In this document: positions 21,428-30,075 of the stretch, in pieces
How positions within the stretch are numbered: the stretch's first letter is position 1
How the letters are laid out: the number at the start of each line of letters is the position of its first letter
Source of the DNA: a virus
Virus record (IMG/VR): IMGVR_UViG_3300024262_000159
Coordinates: 1-31,111 of that record
DNA: 31,111 bases
Strand: one strand, 5' to 3'
Made by a program: the position numbers and the translations under genes
The notes under the pieces: generated by a model
Seen by the model: only the letters and a program-made list of their open reading frames with translations
The model's database searches: none
Told to the model about the DNA's origin: nothing

Positions 21428-24258
21428 AGAAGAAAGGGATTTCGTGTAAAAGCTGCCCCGCCTTTCACGAGCCTTGTCTGGACCACGGGATAGGAGACAA
21501 CCCGGCGCACATCATAGCTGTCGGAGTATCACCGTCCAATTTTTCTATCGGTGAAGATAAGGCGTTCTACGGGCACGCAGGCCGCATGTTTACCAAGCTC
21601 ATGGGGATCATAACGCGGCGCCAGCCCAACCAAAAAGAGGAGATCAAAGTATACAAGACGTACGCCGTGTTAGTCGGCGCACACAAACCTACGATTGAAC
21701 ATGTGCAGAACTGCCAGTCTCACCTGAGACGTGAGCTGGATAAAATACGCGGGATCGAGGGGCGCGAGCCAGTGCTCGTTCCCCTCGGCCCGCTAGCTTT
21801 GAAAGCTGTTGGTATTCAAGCAAAGAAAATCACAGACGTAGTGGGGCGCGTGATGTCCACTACTATACCGACGATGGGTGGTTCACGAAAATTGGTGGTC
21901 GTCCCATGCTTGTCGATGGACCACGTGATAGCCAAACCTGGTACTGCAGCTGTTGCGCTGTCTGCTTTGTCAAAGGCAGTGAGCATCGCATGTGGCGAAC
22001 GTGCTGATGAGAACGCTCCGCTAGCCACGCTTACCAAGGACTACATCTACCCTAAGACAGCCGCAGAGGTAGGCGAACTAGTAGATATGATACTGGGGTA
22101 CAAGGATCAGGGTAATGTGTCTTTCCACAAGAGCGCAGAGTTCTGGCCGATATCGGTAGACACCGAAACCAACACTCTGTACCCGTACTACCACGAAAAC
22201 CCGAAGACGCTCATGTTATCTGTGGCATGGAACGCCGGCAAAGCTGCGACTATTTTGCTAGACCACCCTGACGCAGGGTACGACGACGAGGGTGCGGCTG
22301 CGTGGGAACACGTGCGCAGACTTCTTCAGTCCCCCAAACCCAAGGTATTCCACAACTGGAAGTTCGACCACAAGTTCTTGGAGCTGACTAATGGCATCCA
22401 AGTAAACAACGTCAAGTGGGATACTATGCTGGGGGAGCACTACTTAGAGGAAGACAAGCGGGGGCTGTATTCGTTAAAGCAACTTACCCCCATGTATGCA
22501 CCCGGATACGGTGGGTACGACGATGCGTTGCAGGAGATCTTTCGTGGCGCAAAGAAGGACCCTGAGTTCCTGCATCTGCCTGACGACCAGATACTTACCC
22601 TGGCAACACCTGAAGGACGCGACCCAGAGCAGTGGGAAAAACTGCGGGAGTGGATAGTAATACGCAATAAGCTTCGTAAGATCTCGGCTAAGTTGCGTTC
22701 AGTTATGGAACAGTCGGAGTTTGCTGAGTCGGGTGTGCAGATAAAGGAGTTGCGCGGGGAGCTAAAGATCAAAAAACTCGTGAAGCCAAAAAAGGAGAAG
22801 GGAGCTGACGGAGGGTTCGAAAGTATTCCTCTCGATGTCATTCTGCAGTACGCCGCAGTCGACGCTGACGTTACTTGGGTTATTTTCACCAAGCAGCTCC
22901 GGCGTCTATCTATCACCAAGCTGCGGGAAGAAGGGTCTGAGGTTATGAAGTCCTTGTACCTCCCGGCCAGTCGCACGTTGTCAAGGATGGAGTACCGAGG
23001 GTTTCCGGTAGACCAGGAGCACTTGGCTAACGTAACCGTCGGCGTAGAAGAACGTTTGAGCGCAGCAAAGCAGGTTCTTGCAGATCGGTTCGACCCCAAT
23101 CTGAACGTCAATGCGGCGAAGCAGGTGTCGGACTACATGCAGGCGCTAAACTTTGAGGCGCTACCGGGAGTTGATCCTGGGAGTACAGGCAAGGACGTGC
23201 TGGCTAAGTACAAGGAGCACTACCCTGAAGACGATAACCGGCACGTTTTCTGTGACAAGGTGTTGGAGTATCGGGAGTGCCATAAGACTCTCAATACGTA
23301 CCTCAAGAACATCCGTAAGTTTTCTGCCCACGACGGAAAGATTCATTGCACGTTCCATCTAAATGGGACCGCAACTGGCAGACTTTCGAGTGCCAACCCC
23401 AACCTACAAAATTTGCCGCCTATCACATGCAGACGTGTGCGCAACGGGGAGGTAGAGTTCGAGGGGTTCAACATCAAGAAGCTGTTTGTTCCGTCGCGGC
23501 CAGGGTATTCCATAGCCAACTGCGACATCTCCGGTGCCGAGCTTCGTGTTGTCACGGCCTACTCCGGTGATGAAGACATGATCGCTGCTTTGACCGCAGG
23601 GCTAGACCTTCATAGCGTCACTACGTCTAAGGTCTACGGTATCCCGTACGAAGAAGTGATGCGGCTCAAGGAGCTACACGACCCCGACATAACGAAGAAG
23701 AGGTTGAAATGTAAGCGCGTTGTGTTCGGGGCCCTGTATGGTGCCGGCGCGTACAAGCTCGCTGAGCAGGTGAACTGCAGCTACGAAGAAGCTCAGGAGT
23801 TGCAGCGGTTCTTGTTTGAGGCGTACCCAAAACTGCGTGAGTACATCGACAACACACACGCAGAGTTGCAGCGAGACAACCAACGTGTGCAAACCTTGTT
23901 TGGGCGCGTGCGAAGGTTCAAGCTGGCGGCCCTGACAGAACGTCACGCCGCTGAGGCCCGCCGTGAGGCGGTGAACTTCAAGATCCAGTCTACATCAAGT
24001 GACCTGGTACTGAGTCAGTTGTGTGAGATGGACGATCATCTCCACGAACTCGACGCCAATCTCTTAGTCACAGTCCACGACAGCTACGTGTTAGAGATCC
24101 CGACCGAGAACATTCCGAAGCTCTGGAACTTCTTCGACTACTGGATTGTAGAACGCATCAAAGAACGTTTCCCGTGGTTGCCCGTCCCGTTTGCGTATGA
24201 TCTCGAAGCGGGTCCCAGTTACGGAGAACTGAAGGAGGTTTCTAGAGATGCCGCATAA
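21424..24258 (+). CDS. DNA polymerase I family replicase with N-terminal uracil-DNA-glycosylase-like domain
   Basis: 944 residues. Residues 1-190 match the family 4/5 UDG fold: C8, C11, C18 and C97 for an Fe-S cluster, VGVSPSNFSIGEDKAFYGHAGRMF (33-56) and PVLVPLGPLALKAVG (116-130). The catalytic Glu position of GEAPG is V35 and the HPS motif is replaced near S164, so glycosylase activity is doubtful. 3'-5' exonuclease: D246/E248 (SVDTETN), N311/D315 (HNWKFDHKF), Y476/D480 (YAAVDAD), so the proofreading residues are intact. Polymerase: motif A D701-E706 (CDISGAELR), motif B R760, K764, F768, Y772 (RLKCKRVVFGALYG), motif C H885-D886 (VTVHDS). A basic insert (about 380-465) separates Exo II from Exo III. 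GTG start overlapping the primase stop, with AAGGAGAGG upstream. Likely the phage replicative polymerase. Confidence 0.95.
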   Translation: MKKKGISCKSCPAFHEPCLDHGIGDNPAHIIAVGVSPSNFSIGEDKAFYGHAGRMFTKLMGIITRRQPNQKEEIKVYKTYAVLVGAHKPTIEHVQNCQSHLRRELDKIRGIEGREPVLVPLGPLALKAVGIQAKKITDVVGRVMSTTIPTMGGSRKLVVVPCLSMDHVIAKPGTAAVALSALSKAVSIACGERADENAPLATLTKDYIYPKTAAEVGELVDMILGYKDQGNVSFHKSAEFWPISVDTETNTLYPYYHENPKTLMLSVAWNAGKAATILLDHPDAGYDDEGAAAWEHVRRLLQSPKPKVFHNWKFDHKFLELTNGIQVNNVKWDTMLGEHYLEEDKRGLYSLKQLTPMYAPGYGGYDDALQEIFRGAKKDPEFLHLPDDQILTLATPEGRDPEQWEKLREWIVIRNKLRKISAKLRSVMEQSEFAESGVQIKELRGELKIKKLVKPKKEKGADGGFESIPLDVILQYAAVDADVTWVIFTKQLRRLSITKLREEGSEVMKSLYLPASRTLSRMEYRGFPVDQEHLANVTVGVEERLSAAKQVLADRFDPNLNVNAAKQVSDYMQALNFEALPGVDPGSTGKDVLAKYKEHYPEDDNRHVFCDKVLEYRECHKTLNTYLKNIRKFSAHDGKIHCTFHLNGTATGRLSSANPNLQNLPPITCRRVRNGEVEFEGFNIKKLFVPSRPGYSIANCDISGAELRVVTAYSGDEDMIAALTAGLDLHSVTTSKVYGIPYEEVMRLKELHDPDITKKRLKCKRVVFGALYGAGAYKLAEQVNCSYEEAQELQRFLFEAYPKLREYIDNTHAELQRDNQRVQTLFGRVRRFKLAALTERHAAEARREAVNFKIQSTSSDLVLSQLCEMDDHLHELDANLLVTVHDSYVLEIPTENIPKLWNFFDYWIVERIKERFPWLPVPFAYDLEAGPSYGELKEVSRDAA

Positions 24259-24553
24259 ACAAGAGGGAACTCTGAAAGTGTTCGTCCACGGAGCGTCGGG
24301 GTCAATGATTGCGGCTCGAGAAATGAGCCGGAAAGATGGTATAATATTAGTGAAGTACCCTGCGTTTACAAAGATGCGCGAGGACAAGAGCGGATTCGAA
24401 TTCGAAACGTTCACGTACGTCACGTGCACATTCAATCTCTACAAGGAGGGTTGCCTGGGCGATACAAACATGCCTGCGATTATGGTTCCATTCTTCGAGA
24501 AGTACGAACAGCGCCGCGAGGCGCTTGCTGAATCACTGCCCGACGGGCAGTAG
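24248..24553 (+). CDS. Small hypothetical protein after the polymerase
   Basis: 101 residues. The ATG at 24248 overlaps the end of the polymerase gene by 11 bases, with AAGGAGG nine bases upstream. Pattern: a strand-rich N-terminal half (GTLKVFVHGASGSM, DGIILVKYPAF, FEFETFTYVTCTFNLYKEG) and a helical C-terminus (MVPFFEKYEQRREALAESL). No recognised family, membrane segment or metal site. It is the last gene of the plus-strand replication run and faces the non-coding hairpin region. Confidence 0.7.
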   Translation: MPHKQEGTLKVFVHGASGSMIAAREMSRKDGIILVKYPAFTKMREDKSGFEFETFTYVTCTFNLYKEGCLGDTNMPAIMVPFFEKYEQRREALAESLPDGQ

Positions 24554-24751
24554 TTTGCTTGGTTCTCTTTACACACAGAGAAGGCGACGCAACGCCGCCA
24601 CCATTCTTCTGACTTTCTGATCGTTCCGATCAGAGTCGGAGTACCTTTTGTACCAGCAGCTGAGTGCCCCACTCGTAAGTGCCCGTAATCACTACGGTAC
24701 ACCTACGTATAGCCCGGCGCCGAGTCCCAGTTAGATCAGCTGCAGGTACTA

Positions 24752-24763
24752 AAATACGCAAGC
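24752..24763. repeat. AAATACG repeat, copy 1
   Basis: AAATACGCAAGC, the most divergent of four copies of AAATACGYRAGYG in the non-coding region. Confidence 0.55.
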
Positions 24764-24800
24764 AAACAACTTCACTTAGGAAAGTCATTACAACGACGCC

Positions 24801-24817
24801 GGCGCTGTAACAGCGCC
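24801..24817. repeat. Perfect hairpin GGCGCTG-TAA-CAGCGCC, copy 1
   Basis: 17-base sequence with a 7-bp GC-rich stem and a three-base loop. It is repeated exactly at 24994-25010. Confidence 0.9.
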
Positions 24818-24934
24818 AACAAGTAGTCTCGCGGTCGCACCCGCGAGAAGGTTGGCGACCCAGATCCGGGAGCCATTCTGCCGACGGATCGACTTGGGCA
24901 CCCAACTACGAACTAACGCCGCGGAAGAGCGCCA

Positions 24935-24947
24935 AAATACGTAAGTG
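24935..24947. repeat. AAATACG repeat, copy 2
   Basis: AAATACGTAAGTG, in the same orientation as the other three copies. Confidence 0.6.
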
Positions 24948-24993
24948 AAGTACGAAGTACACAGCATCGCTCAGTCTATTGACCAAAAGGTCA

Positions 24994-25010
24994 GGCGCTG
25001 TAACAGCGCC
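24994..25010. repeat. Perfect hairpin GGCGCTG-TAA-CAGCGCC, copy 2
   Basis: Exact second copy, 193 bases after the first. It abuts another hairpin (24980-24993), forming a double stem-loop. Confidence 0.9.
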
Positions 25011-25072
25011 GCTAACCTGGTCTTTTGCAAGAACCCGCAAAAGGCACGCATCAGAGCTGTTTTAGTAAAGTA

Positions 25073-25085
25073 AAATACGTGAGTG
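25073..25085. repeat. AAATACG repeat, copy 3
   Basis: AAATACGTGAGTG, differing from copy 2 at one base. Confidence 0.6.
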
Positions 25086-25110
25086 ATACCGGCCGGGCTT
25101 AACTAATCGG

Positions 25111-25123
25111 AAATACGTGAGCG
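25111..25123. repeat. AAATACG repeat, copy 4
   Basis: AAATACGTGAGCG, ending one base before the terminase stop codon. Together with copies 1-3 it makes a direct-repeat set with uneven spacing. Confidence 0.6.
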
Positions 25124-25124
25124 G

Positions 25125-26732
25125 TCAATCATCATCATCATCATCAGGGTCACGACGCTCGTAGAACTCGAGGTCACCCTGGAGTACCTTCATCGCTAGC
25201 CACGCGTATATCATTGCGTGCAAACAATCGTCGGGAGCACTTGGTGCGTGGCGCCACACTTTCCGACCTCCCCCATGTCCGCCTTGTGACGTAACCTCCT
25301 CGTACTCGTTCATAACGTCTGCGATAGGTACCGCCATCTGACGTACGTGAGGGAAAACGAGCTCTTTGTTTTTCAGGGACAACATGAAAGAATCGATTGC
25401 ACCAGTGCGGTTTACCAAGTAACGCTTGGCTTGTTTGCTCCAGCGGATTAGCTTGTCGTATCCGGCACCGCCACCGTACTGGCACTGGAACACGCGGTTC
25501 CCGCCTAAGATATCTCGGAGTGCAGAGTTGGCAATAGCCCCGCCGCCAGCGTCACCGATAACCACTTGGCACCCGCAGCTTCCAAAGATTTTGGCTACCT
25601 CTTTCACGTTGTCAATCGGGTTCTCTTCAGTAAATACTTTGAAGTACAGAGTCTTGAGTTTGTAGTCGTGGGTAAGGCCCATCACCCAGGCAACTGTTCG
25701 AGACACTGCTTCCGAAGCGCCGGACCCACCACCCCAATCGACACCGCCTACGATCGCACGCACGTTCTCTTGTACGTGTGCGTTGAGAGGTAGGTCAACA
25801 AAGTAGTCTTCACAGAGGGACACGAGCTCCCCCTGCGATAGAAATCTGAACCCAACTGCGTCGGATACTCCCAGCACCTCGTTCTTGAACTTGGTCTCTG
25901 AGTACGATTCCATCTTCTGAAGAATGCGGTCCCAGCGCATTGTGTTTTCATTGTTCTTCGGCATCATCGGCTGGGATATGTGGAACCCTTTGATCTTTGC
26001 TTTCGGATTGAAGTCGTACCACTGGCCAGTACGCACGTTCAGACGGTGGTCGCAGTTCAGACATACGACGCCGGAGCGCCCGATTGATTTTGGAGTTTCG
26101 ACAAATTGCCACTTGCCGCACCCCTCGCATTTCATGATCCACTCTGACTGGGTGGACTTCTTCCAAATGAACTCTATGGTGTTCTCCATAGACTTGGGAG
26201 TGCCGGCGTAGATGACGTACCCGTAGTCAGAGTTAGCCATGCACTCTTTGACAACGGGGATAACTTCGTCGTAAAGAATGTCCTGGACCTCGTCGATGAG
26301 CTCACGATCAGCAGTGATGCCGCGCACGCGGTCAGGATCTTCGTCAGCGTACGACAAAGACATCTCAGACCCGTTGGCTAAGATCTGCAACAAAACATTG
26401 TTGGGAAGCTTCGGATCTACGTACGTCTGGCGAATCAACGGTGAATAGTGGATAATCTTAGACAACCTGGTGTTCGAAAACTTAGAGGTTTGCTCTCGCG
26501 ATGGCGAGATAAACAGGGTCTTGAAGTGTGGGATCATCATGCTGTCTACCAGCATAAGGTTCGCGCACGTTGTGGATTTTGAGATTTGCCTCCCGGTTTT
26601 TAGAATGATTTCGGGAGCCTCAATGTTGTACACCCCCCGGATAAAGGGGTAGTCGTCGAAACAAAAAGGCTTCCCGTCTAGCCAGACGAGTTTCTCAGCC
26701 ACATGAGATCTGGTAAAACGAGGAAGAGTCAT
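25125..26732 (-). CDS. Terminase large subunit (packaging ATPase/nuclease)
   Basis: 535 residues. Powers DNA translocation through the portal and cuts the concatemer. ATPase: Walker A variant KTGRQISKST (45-54), Walker B ELIDEVQD (144-151) with the catalytic Glu, and motif III-like YAGTPKS (175-181). A four-Cys zinc ribbon (C202, C205, C224, C227) is inserted between ATPase and nuclease. RNase H-like nuclease acids: D332 (GGVDWGGG), D394 (IGDAGGG) and D501-D502 (APDDCLHAMIYAW). The C-terminus is a run of aspartates encoded by an ATC trinucleotide repeat. The start is ATG 26732; an in-frame stop four codons upstream rules out a longer form. No clear ribosome-binding site. It is divergent from the AAA+ ATPase gene. 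No small terminase subunit was recognised nearby. Confidence 0.93.
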   Translation of the reverse strand: MTLPRFTRSHVAEKLVWLDGKPFCFDDYPFIRGVYNIEAPEIILKTGRQISKSTTCANLMLVDSMMIPHFKTLFISPSREQTSKFSNTRLSKIIHYSPLIRQTYVDPKLPNNVLLQILANGSEMSLSYADEDPDRVRGITADRELIDEVQDILYDEVIPVVKECMANSDYGYVIYAGTPKSMENTIEFIWKKSTQSEWIMKCEGCGKWQFVETPKSIGRSGVVCLNCDHRLNVRTGQWYDFNPKAKIKGFHISQPMMPKNNENTMRWDRILQKMESYSETKFKNEVLGVSDAVGFRFLSQGELVSLCEDYFVDLPLNAHVQENVRAIVGGVDWGGGSGASEAVSRTVAWVMGLTHDYKLKTLYFKVFTEENPIDNVKEVAKIFGSCGCQVVIGDAGGGAIANSALRDILGGNRVFQCQYGGGAGYDKLIRWSKQAKRYLVNRTGAIDSFMLSLKNKELVFPHVRQMAVPIADVMNEYEEVTSQGGHGGGRKVWRHAPSAPDDCLHAMIYAWLAMKVLQGDLEFYERRDPDDDDDD

Positions 26733-26761
26733 GTAGTTACATTACCATACGCGGAGGAGTT

Positions 26762-27970
26762 ATGGCAAAGAAGGAAGTGCCTCAAGTCAACCAGTTCGCC
26801 GATAACCTTGGTGTGTTGCAGTGCAGCTTCAAAGAAGCAAAAAAGGTTGCACTCCTTAGTTTTGAGTGTGGTTCCGGCCACGTTCCGGTGTTCATCTCGG
26901 AAGCAGGCACCGGTAAGTCTCAGGTAGCACGCCAGATTGCGCATGAAATTGGCGCACGTGCAGTGTTCTTTTTCCTGGCTCACGTCGAGCGGGAAGACAT
27001 CGGCGGCATCCCTTACCCGGATGAAAAGGGATCTTCGTACAAGTTCCTGTGCGAAGAAACCATCCTTGACGTCATCACCAGTGAAGAACCTACTGTGATT
27101 GTCATGGACGAGTGGAACCGAGGCGACAAAAATGTTATGAACGCGGCGTTCACCATGATGGAAGACCGCCGCTTTGGGAACCACGTTCTTCCAGACCATG
27201 TGAGCATCATGGCGTGCATGAACCCCAGCGAAGGGAATTACTTGGTAAATGAAGCCGAGAAAGATCCGGCGTTCCGTCGGCGCTTGTGCTTCATCGCCAT
27301 CAGAACCGACCCCGCTGTGTGGTTGGAGTACGCCCTCGGAGACGGGAACTTCCATCCACTGGTAACCGGGTTTATCCAGAGTTCGCAGAGTTCGTTGATG
27401 GACGTAAACGCACGCGAAGCTGGGAAAATATACGCCAACCCGGCCAGCTGGGAAAAGGTCAGTCAGACCCTCTTTACCATGGAACGCCTGGGCATGGACT
27501 TCTGGAAACACAAGTCAACATTGAAGTACAAGCTGGCAGGGCATATCGGAGCCGGCATGGCTGAGAACTTCTTGAGGTGGAGCGAGGAAAACTCGGTTCT
27601 CGTAGACCCCGCAGACATTCTGTACAACTACAAGAAGAAGGCAGCCCGCAAGGTCAAGAAGCTCGTCAAAGACGGGCGTACGGACCTGATCAACGAAGCT
27701 TGTGAGGGCGTTGCGTTGACACTGATGACCGCGGAGCCTGACGTCAGCACCATCGTTGACAACATCGGCCTATTCGCAGGGGACTTGTCGGTCGAGTTTG
27801 CGAAGGCACTCTTCCAGAAGTTTGCGAAGTACACCCAAGAGCTGAACAAAGATCAGTACTTTGTACAGCTGTCGACAGCTCTTAGCAAGGTCGACTCGTA
27901 CCGAAAAACGTTGCAGTCGATACATGACTCCGACGCTCGGGTGGAAGAAGAGTCGAACAAGGAGGACTAG
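26762..27970 (+). CDS. MoxR-type AAA+ ATPase
   Basis: 402 residues. Start ATG 26762 with GGAGGAG five bases upstream. AAA+ core: Walker A SEAGTGKS (46-53), Walker B VIVMDEWNR (112-120), sensor I MACMNPSEGN (150-159), arginine-finger region FRRR (171-174) and a helical lid after it. The C-terminus is charged and helical. MoxR ATPases act as chaperones that remodel or load a partner, usually a von Willebrand A or metallopeptidase-like protein encoded next to them. The HExxH protein at 30151 is the likely partner, on the same strand but separated by three minus-strand genes. Convergent with the 27967 gene (4-base overlap of ends). Confidence 0.9.
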   Translation: MAKKEVPQVNQFADNLGVLQCSFKEAKKVALLSFECGSGHVPVFISEAGTGKSQVARQIAHEIGARAVFFFLAHVEREDIGGIPYPDEKGSSYKFLCEETILDVITSEEPTVIVMDEWNRGDKNVMNAAFTMMEDRRFGNHVLPDHVSIMACMNPSEGNYLVNEAEKDPAFRRRLCFIAIRTDPAVWLEYALGDGNFHPLVTGFIQSSQSSLMDVNAREAGKIYANPASWEKVSQTLFTMERLGMDFWKHKSTLKYKLAGHIGAGMAENFLRWSEENSVLVDPADILYNYKKKAARKVKKLVKDGRTDLINEACEGVALTLMTAEPDVSTIVDNIGLFAGDLSVEFAKALFQKFAKYTQELNKDQYFVQLSTALSKVDSYRKTLQSIHDSDARVEEESNKED

Positions 27971-28722
27971 AGTTTCTCTACCTCGTCCTGTAGCCGTTGG
28001 GCGCGTTCGCCTAGATAAAGGTGGATTGAAGCAAGGTACGCCATCTGGATATCTTCGGGAGCTTCTTCAAGCTTCAGGCTTTCCAGCTTAGTTTTGTCCG
28101 CTTTGTTCCACCGACTCATCGTACTTTCCTTGAGGTCGGCAGCTTCATTGTTATTGAAGCCGTCCAGCGCTTCTTGAGCAAACGTCAATAATTCAGGCGC
28201 GACTGCCAGCCCGTCCCGGTGCATTGATAACGCGGTGTACCGGGCGGGCTCGTAATCGTACTCACCTACGTAGCCAGCATACTGAGCAAGTAGCTCAGCT
28301 TCGAACACTCCCCACGCAATCTCACCTGGCGATGCTTCTTGGATGGCGTCGGGTGCGGAGGGGATATTGTTGAACGCCTCTACCGTGTTCTCAAATATTA
28401 GTGCGTCCCAGTGAAACGCGTCGCCCATCATGATAGTCATCACAGCCATGAGCTTGTCGCGGTTTTCGAATGGTAGGTCTACACTCTTGTCTTCAAACTC
28501 CATCCAGATACTCTCTGGCTCCCAAGCTAGGAACGCGTTCCCGAGAGTCTGGTGAGCTGCCAAGAATACAGCGGTTGCAGTGGCGTCTTCGTCTTCCAAG
28601 ATACCCTTGGCGCGTTTCTTCACAGCGTCGTTTTTGCTGTGTTTGCCCTGCTTATACTTCATCAGGACAGACGTAGCTGCGGCAAATACTACCGGAAGGA
28701 ATTGTTCGATGTCTTTGGACAT
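27967..28722 (-). CDS. Hypothetical helical protein, third gene of the 30075 operon
   Basis: 251 residues from ATG 28722, seven bases after the previous stop. A longer frame from 28770 would overlap that gene by 41 bases. The N-terminus resembles a weak amphipathic or signal-like helix (MSKDIEQFLPVVFAAATSVLMKY). The rest is acidic and mostly helical, with several Trp and Phe in the middle (AFLAWEPESIWMEFEDKSVDLPF, GDAFHWDALIF). No recognised motif. Position after a leader-tagged gene suggests a virion or morphogenesis role. Confidence 0.7.
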   Translation of the reverse strand: MSKDIEQFLPVVFAAATSVLMKYKQGKHSKNDAVKKRAKGILEDEDATATAVFLAAHQTLGNAFLAWEPESIWMEFEDKSVDLPFENRDKLMAVMTIMMGDAFHWDALIFENTVEAFNNIPSAPDAIQEASPGEIAWGVFEAELLAQYAGYVGEYDYEPARYTALSMHRDGLAVAPELLTFAQEALDGFNNNEAADLKESTMSRWNKADKTKLESLKLEEAPEDIQMAYLASIHLYLGERAQRLQDEVEKL

Positions 28723-28729
28723 GTGAGCT

Positions 28730-29071
28730 TTAGCTGTTATGCCCAAGAGGAGGCAGCCCCGGCTTTCCACCTACGCCGGTAAAAGGTTTGTTGGCAGCGT
28801 CGATATACCCCTTGCCTGACGTACCGACTGCTCCGGAATACCCGCCGCCGGTGGCTGCAGGCGCGCTGGCTGCCAGTGCTGACTCAGTGTTGTTCATCGG
28901 AACGTTGGGGCTGTATCCTGCAGCGTATCGGTTACCTTCGGCCATAGACGCCTGTCGGTTTGCCTGTATGCCTTGCTGCACGGTCGGATCCATTGTACCG
29001 GCCGACTCCTTCAACAACCCAGCGTCGATCATCGCCCGGCGCACGCCAGCTTCGTAGGCTTGTTTGAGCAT
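28730..29071 (-). CDS. Leader-tagged small low-complexity protein
   Basis: 113 residues. Residues 1-19 are the shared leader in a slightly altered form (MLKQAYEAGVRRAMIDAGL), followed by LKES. The rest is Gly/Ala/Ser/Asn/Pro-rich and probably disordered (QGIQANRQASMAEGNRYAAGYSPN, ASAPAATGGGYSGAVGTSGKGY). There is no enzyme motif. It carries the tag 26 kb from the other three copies, showing the module is not confined to one cluster. It starts two bases after the upstream stop and has only a weak ribosome-binding site, so it depends on coupling. Confidence 0.75.
   Translation of the reverse strand: MLKQAYEAGVRRAMIDAGLLKESAGTMDPTVQQGIQANRQASMAEGNRYAAGYSPNVPMNNTESALAASAPAATGGGYSGAVGTSGKGYIDAANKPFTGVGGKPGLPPLGHNS
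29015..29071 (-). repeat. Shared N-terminal leader module, copy 4
   Basis: Encodes MLKQAYEAGVRRAMIDAGL. The only amino-acid changes from copy 2 are Lys11-Gln12 to Arg-Arg; most other bases match. Confidence 0.9.
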
Positions 29072-29073
29072 GG

Positions 29074-30075
29074 CTAGATTCCCATCTGCGCCATCAGCGC
29101 TTGCAGTAGGTCTCGCGGAACCGTGGGAAGAATCATCGCCAGCTGCTCTTCGTCGACTTCACCTGTGGAGCTGATGAAGTCGTTGGCGAGGTCATCACCC
29201 AGAACGTCCTTGTAGATTTCAGGGTCAACAGCTTGCAGCTGCGACAGGGGAACCTGGCGCCCAGCCAAAGACAACATCTCGTCAGCTATCTTCTCAGTGT
29301 TGAACACGGTACCCAAGGCATCGGGGATCTTTTGATCATAGAAGTAGTCCAGGTCGACAGACTCGTCAAGCTCTTGGATGGTAGCAGCGACTTTGATGAG
29401 TTCTTCGCGGTCACCAACCAGAGCAGGCATCTGGTTGACTTTTTCAGCCAACGTGTCGTACCCCAATTTGATCTGTGCGTCATTGGTAATCGTTGACCGT
29501 GCTTCAAGCCAGTCACGCAACACTCTTGTGTCGCACATCGTGGCGCCAGCCATCTTCAAGATGGTACTCGGAAGAGGCACGCCGAACTCAGCAGCTTTCT
29601 TGGCGAGGTTTACACTGGCAGTCGCTCGCGTGTCCACGTCCATACGGCGTCGGTTTGTCATGATGGCATCGGAAGCCAGCTTGACACCGTCAGCGTCGAT
29701 AACCTTCCAGCGCTTCAACCCGGGGAGCAAGTAGTCCTGACTGTTGTCGACAGGGACTGAGGCTACTTTCGTTTGGAGAGGCATCTCAACCTCGTACAGG
29801 TCGAGTGCTTTGTCACACAGCTCAACAACATGTCCAGGAATAACAGACGCTTGCTTGTGAATGTATAGCCGAGACAGCGCTGCTTGGTCAGCAGAATCAA
29901 TTGGGAACAAACGACGCTCGCTCCAAGCGAACGCAGAGTCCGGGCGCCCCTCGTTCTCATCCATGTCGAGTTCGGCAGTTTTGATGTGCTCTTCAGCATG
30001 CGGGTACTGGGAAATAAGGTGTCCCAGGACACGAAACCCCGGATCTGAGAACTGATCAACGATAGTATTTGCCAC
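29074..30075 (-). CDS. Predicted virion-associated protein with DSAFAW...PI motif
   Basis: 333 residues from GTG 30075, with GGAGG six bases upstream. The segment RPDSAFAWSERRLFPIDSADQAALSRLYIHKQA (about 44-76) resembles a short motif often seen in phage structural or prohead-associated proteins (an Asp-Ser-Ala-Phe-Ala stretch, then a Pro-Ile and an Ala-Leu helix); this is from memory of such proteins, not a search. The remainder is mostly helical (EFGVPLPSTILKMAGATMCDTRVLRDWLEARS, and a C-terminal LAMILPTVPRDLLQALMAQMGI). No catalytic motif. First gene of a three-gene minus-strand unit with its own sigma70-like promoter, followed by a leader-tagged gene. Confidence 0.7.
   Translation of the reverse strand: MANTIVDQFSDPGFRVLGHLISQYPHAEEHIKTAELDMDENEGRPDSAFAWSERRLFPIDSADQAALSRLYIHKQASVIPGHVVELCDKALDLYEVEMPLQTKVASVPVDNSQDYLLPGLKRWKVIDADGVKLASDAIMTNRRRMDVDTRATASVNLAKKAAEFGVPLPSTILKMAGATMCDTRVLRDWLEARSTITNDAQIKLGYDTLAEKVNQMPALVGDREELIKVAATIQELDESVDLDYFYDQKIPDALGTVFNTEKIADEMLSLAGRQVPLSQLQAVDPEIYKDVLGDDLANDFISSTGEVDEEQLAMILPTVPRDLLQALMAQMGI

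Larger units (their letters stand above)
24554..25124. other. 571-base non-coding region with hairpin array and repeats
   Basis: No plausible gene on either strand. It lies between the ends of two convergent units. It contains at least eight short, mostly perfect hairpins: 24563-24582, 24611-24637 (11 paired bases, TTC loop), 24662-24674, 24683-24697, 24801-24817, 24827-24848 (8 bp), 24859-24898 (two-part stem), 24980-24993 (GACC-AAAA-GGTC with flanks), 24994-25010 and 25022-25043 (7 bp). None has a T-tract, so they are not ordinary terminators. Four AAATACG repeats lie among them. Possible roles are a structured RNA, a replication origin or a packaging site next to the terminase gene. I found no tRNA. 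Confidence 0.8.

Noticed and set aside
24330-24350. TATAAT-like sequence inside the 24248 gene
   Set aside because: There is no -35 at suitable spacing and no gene downstream on the plus strand that needs a promoter.
24554-25124. tRNA genes in the non-coding region
   Set aside because: The hairpins have 3-8-base loops without the TTCRANY T-loop and do not assemble into a cloverleaf.
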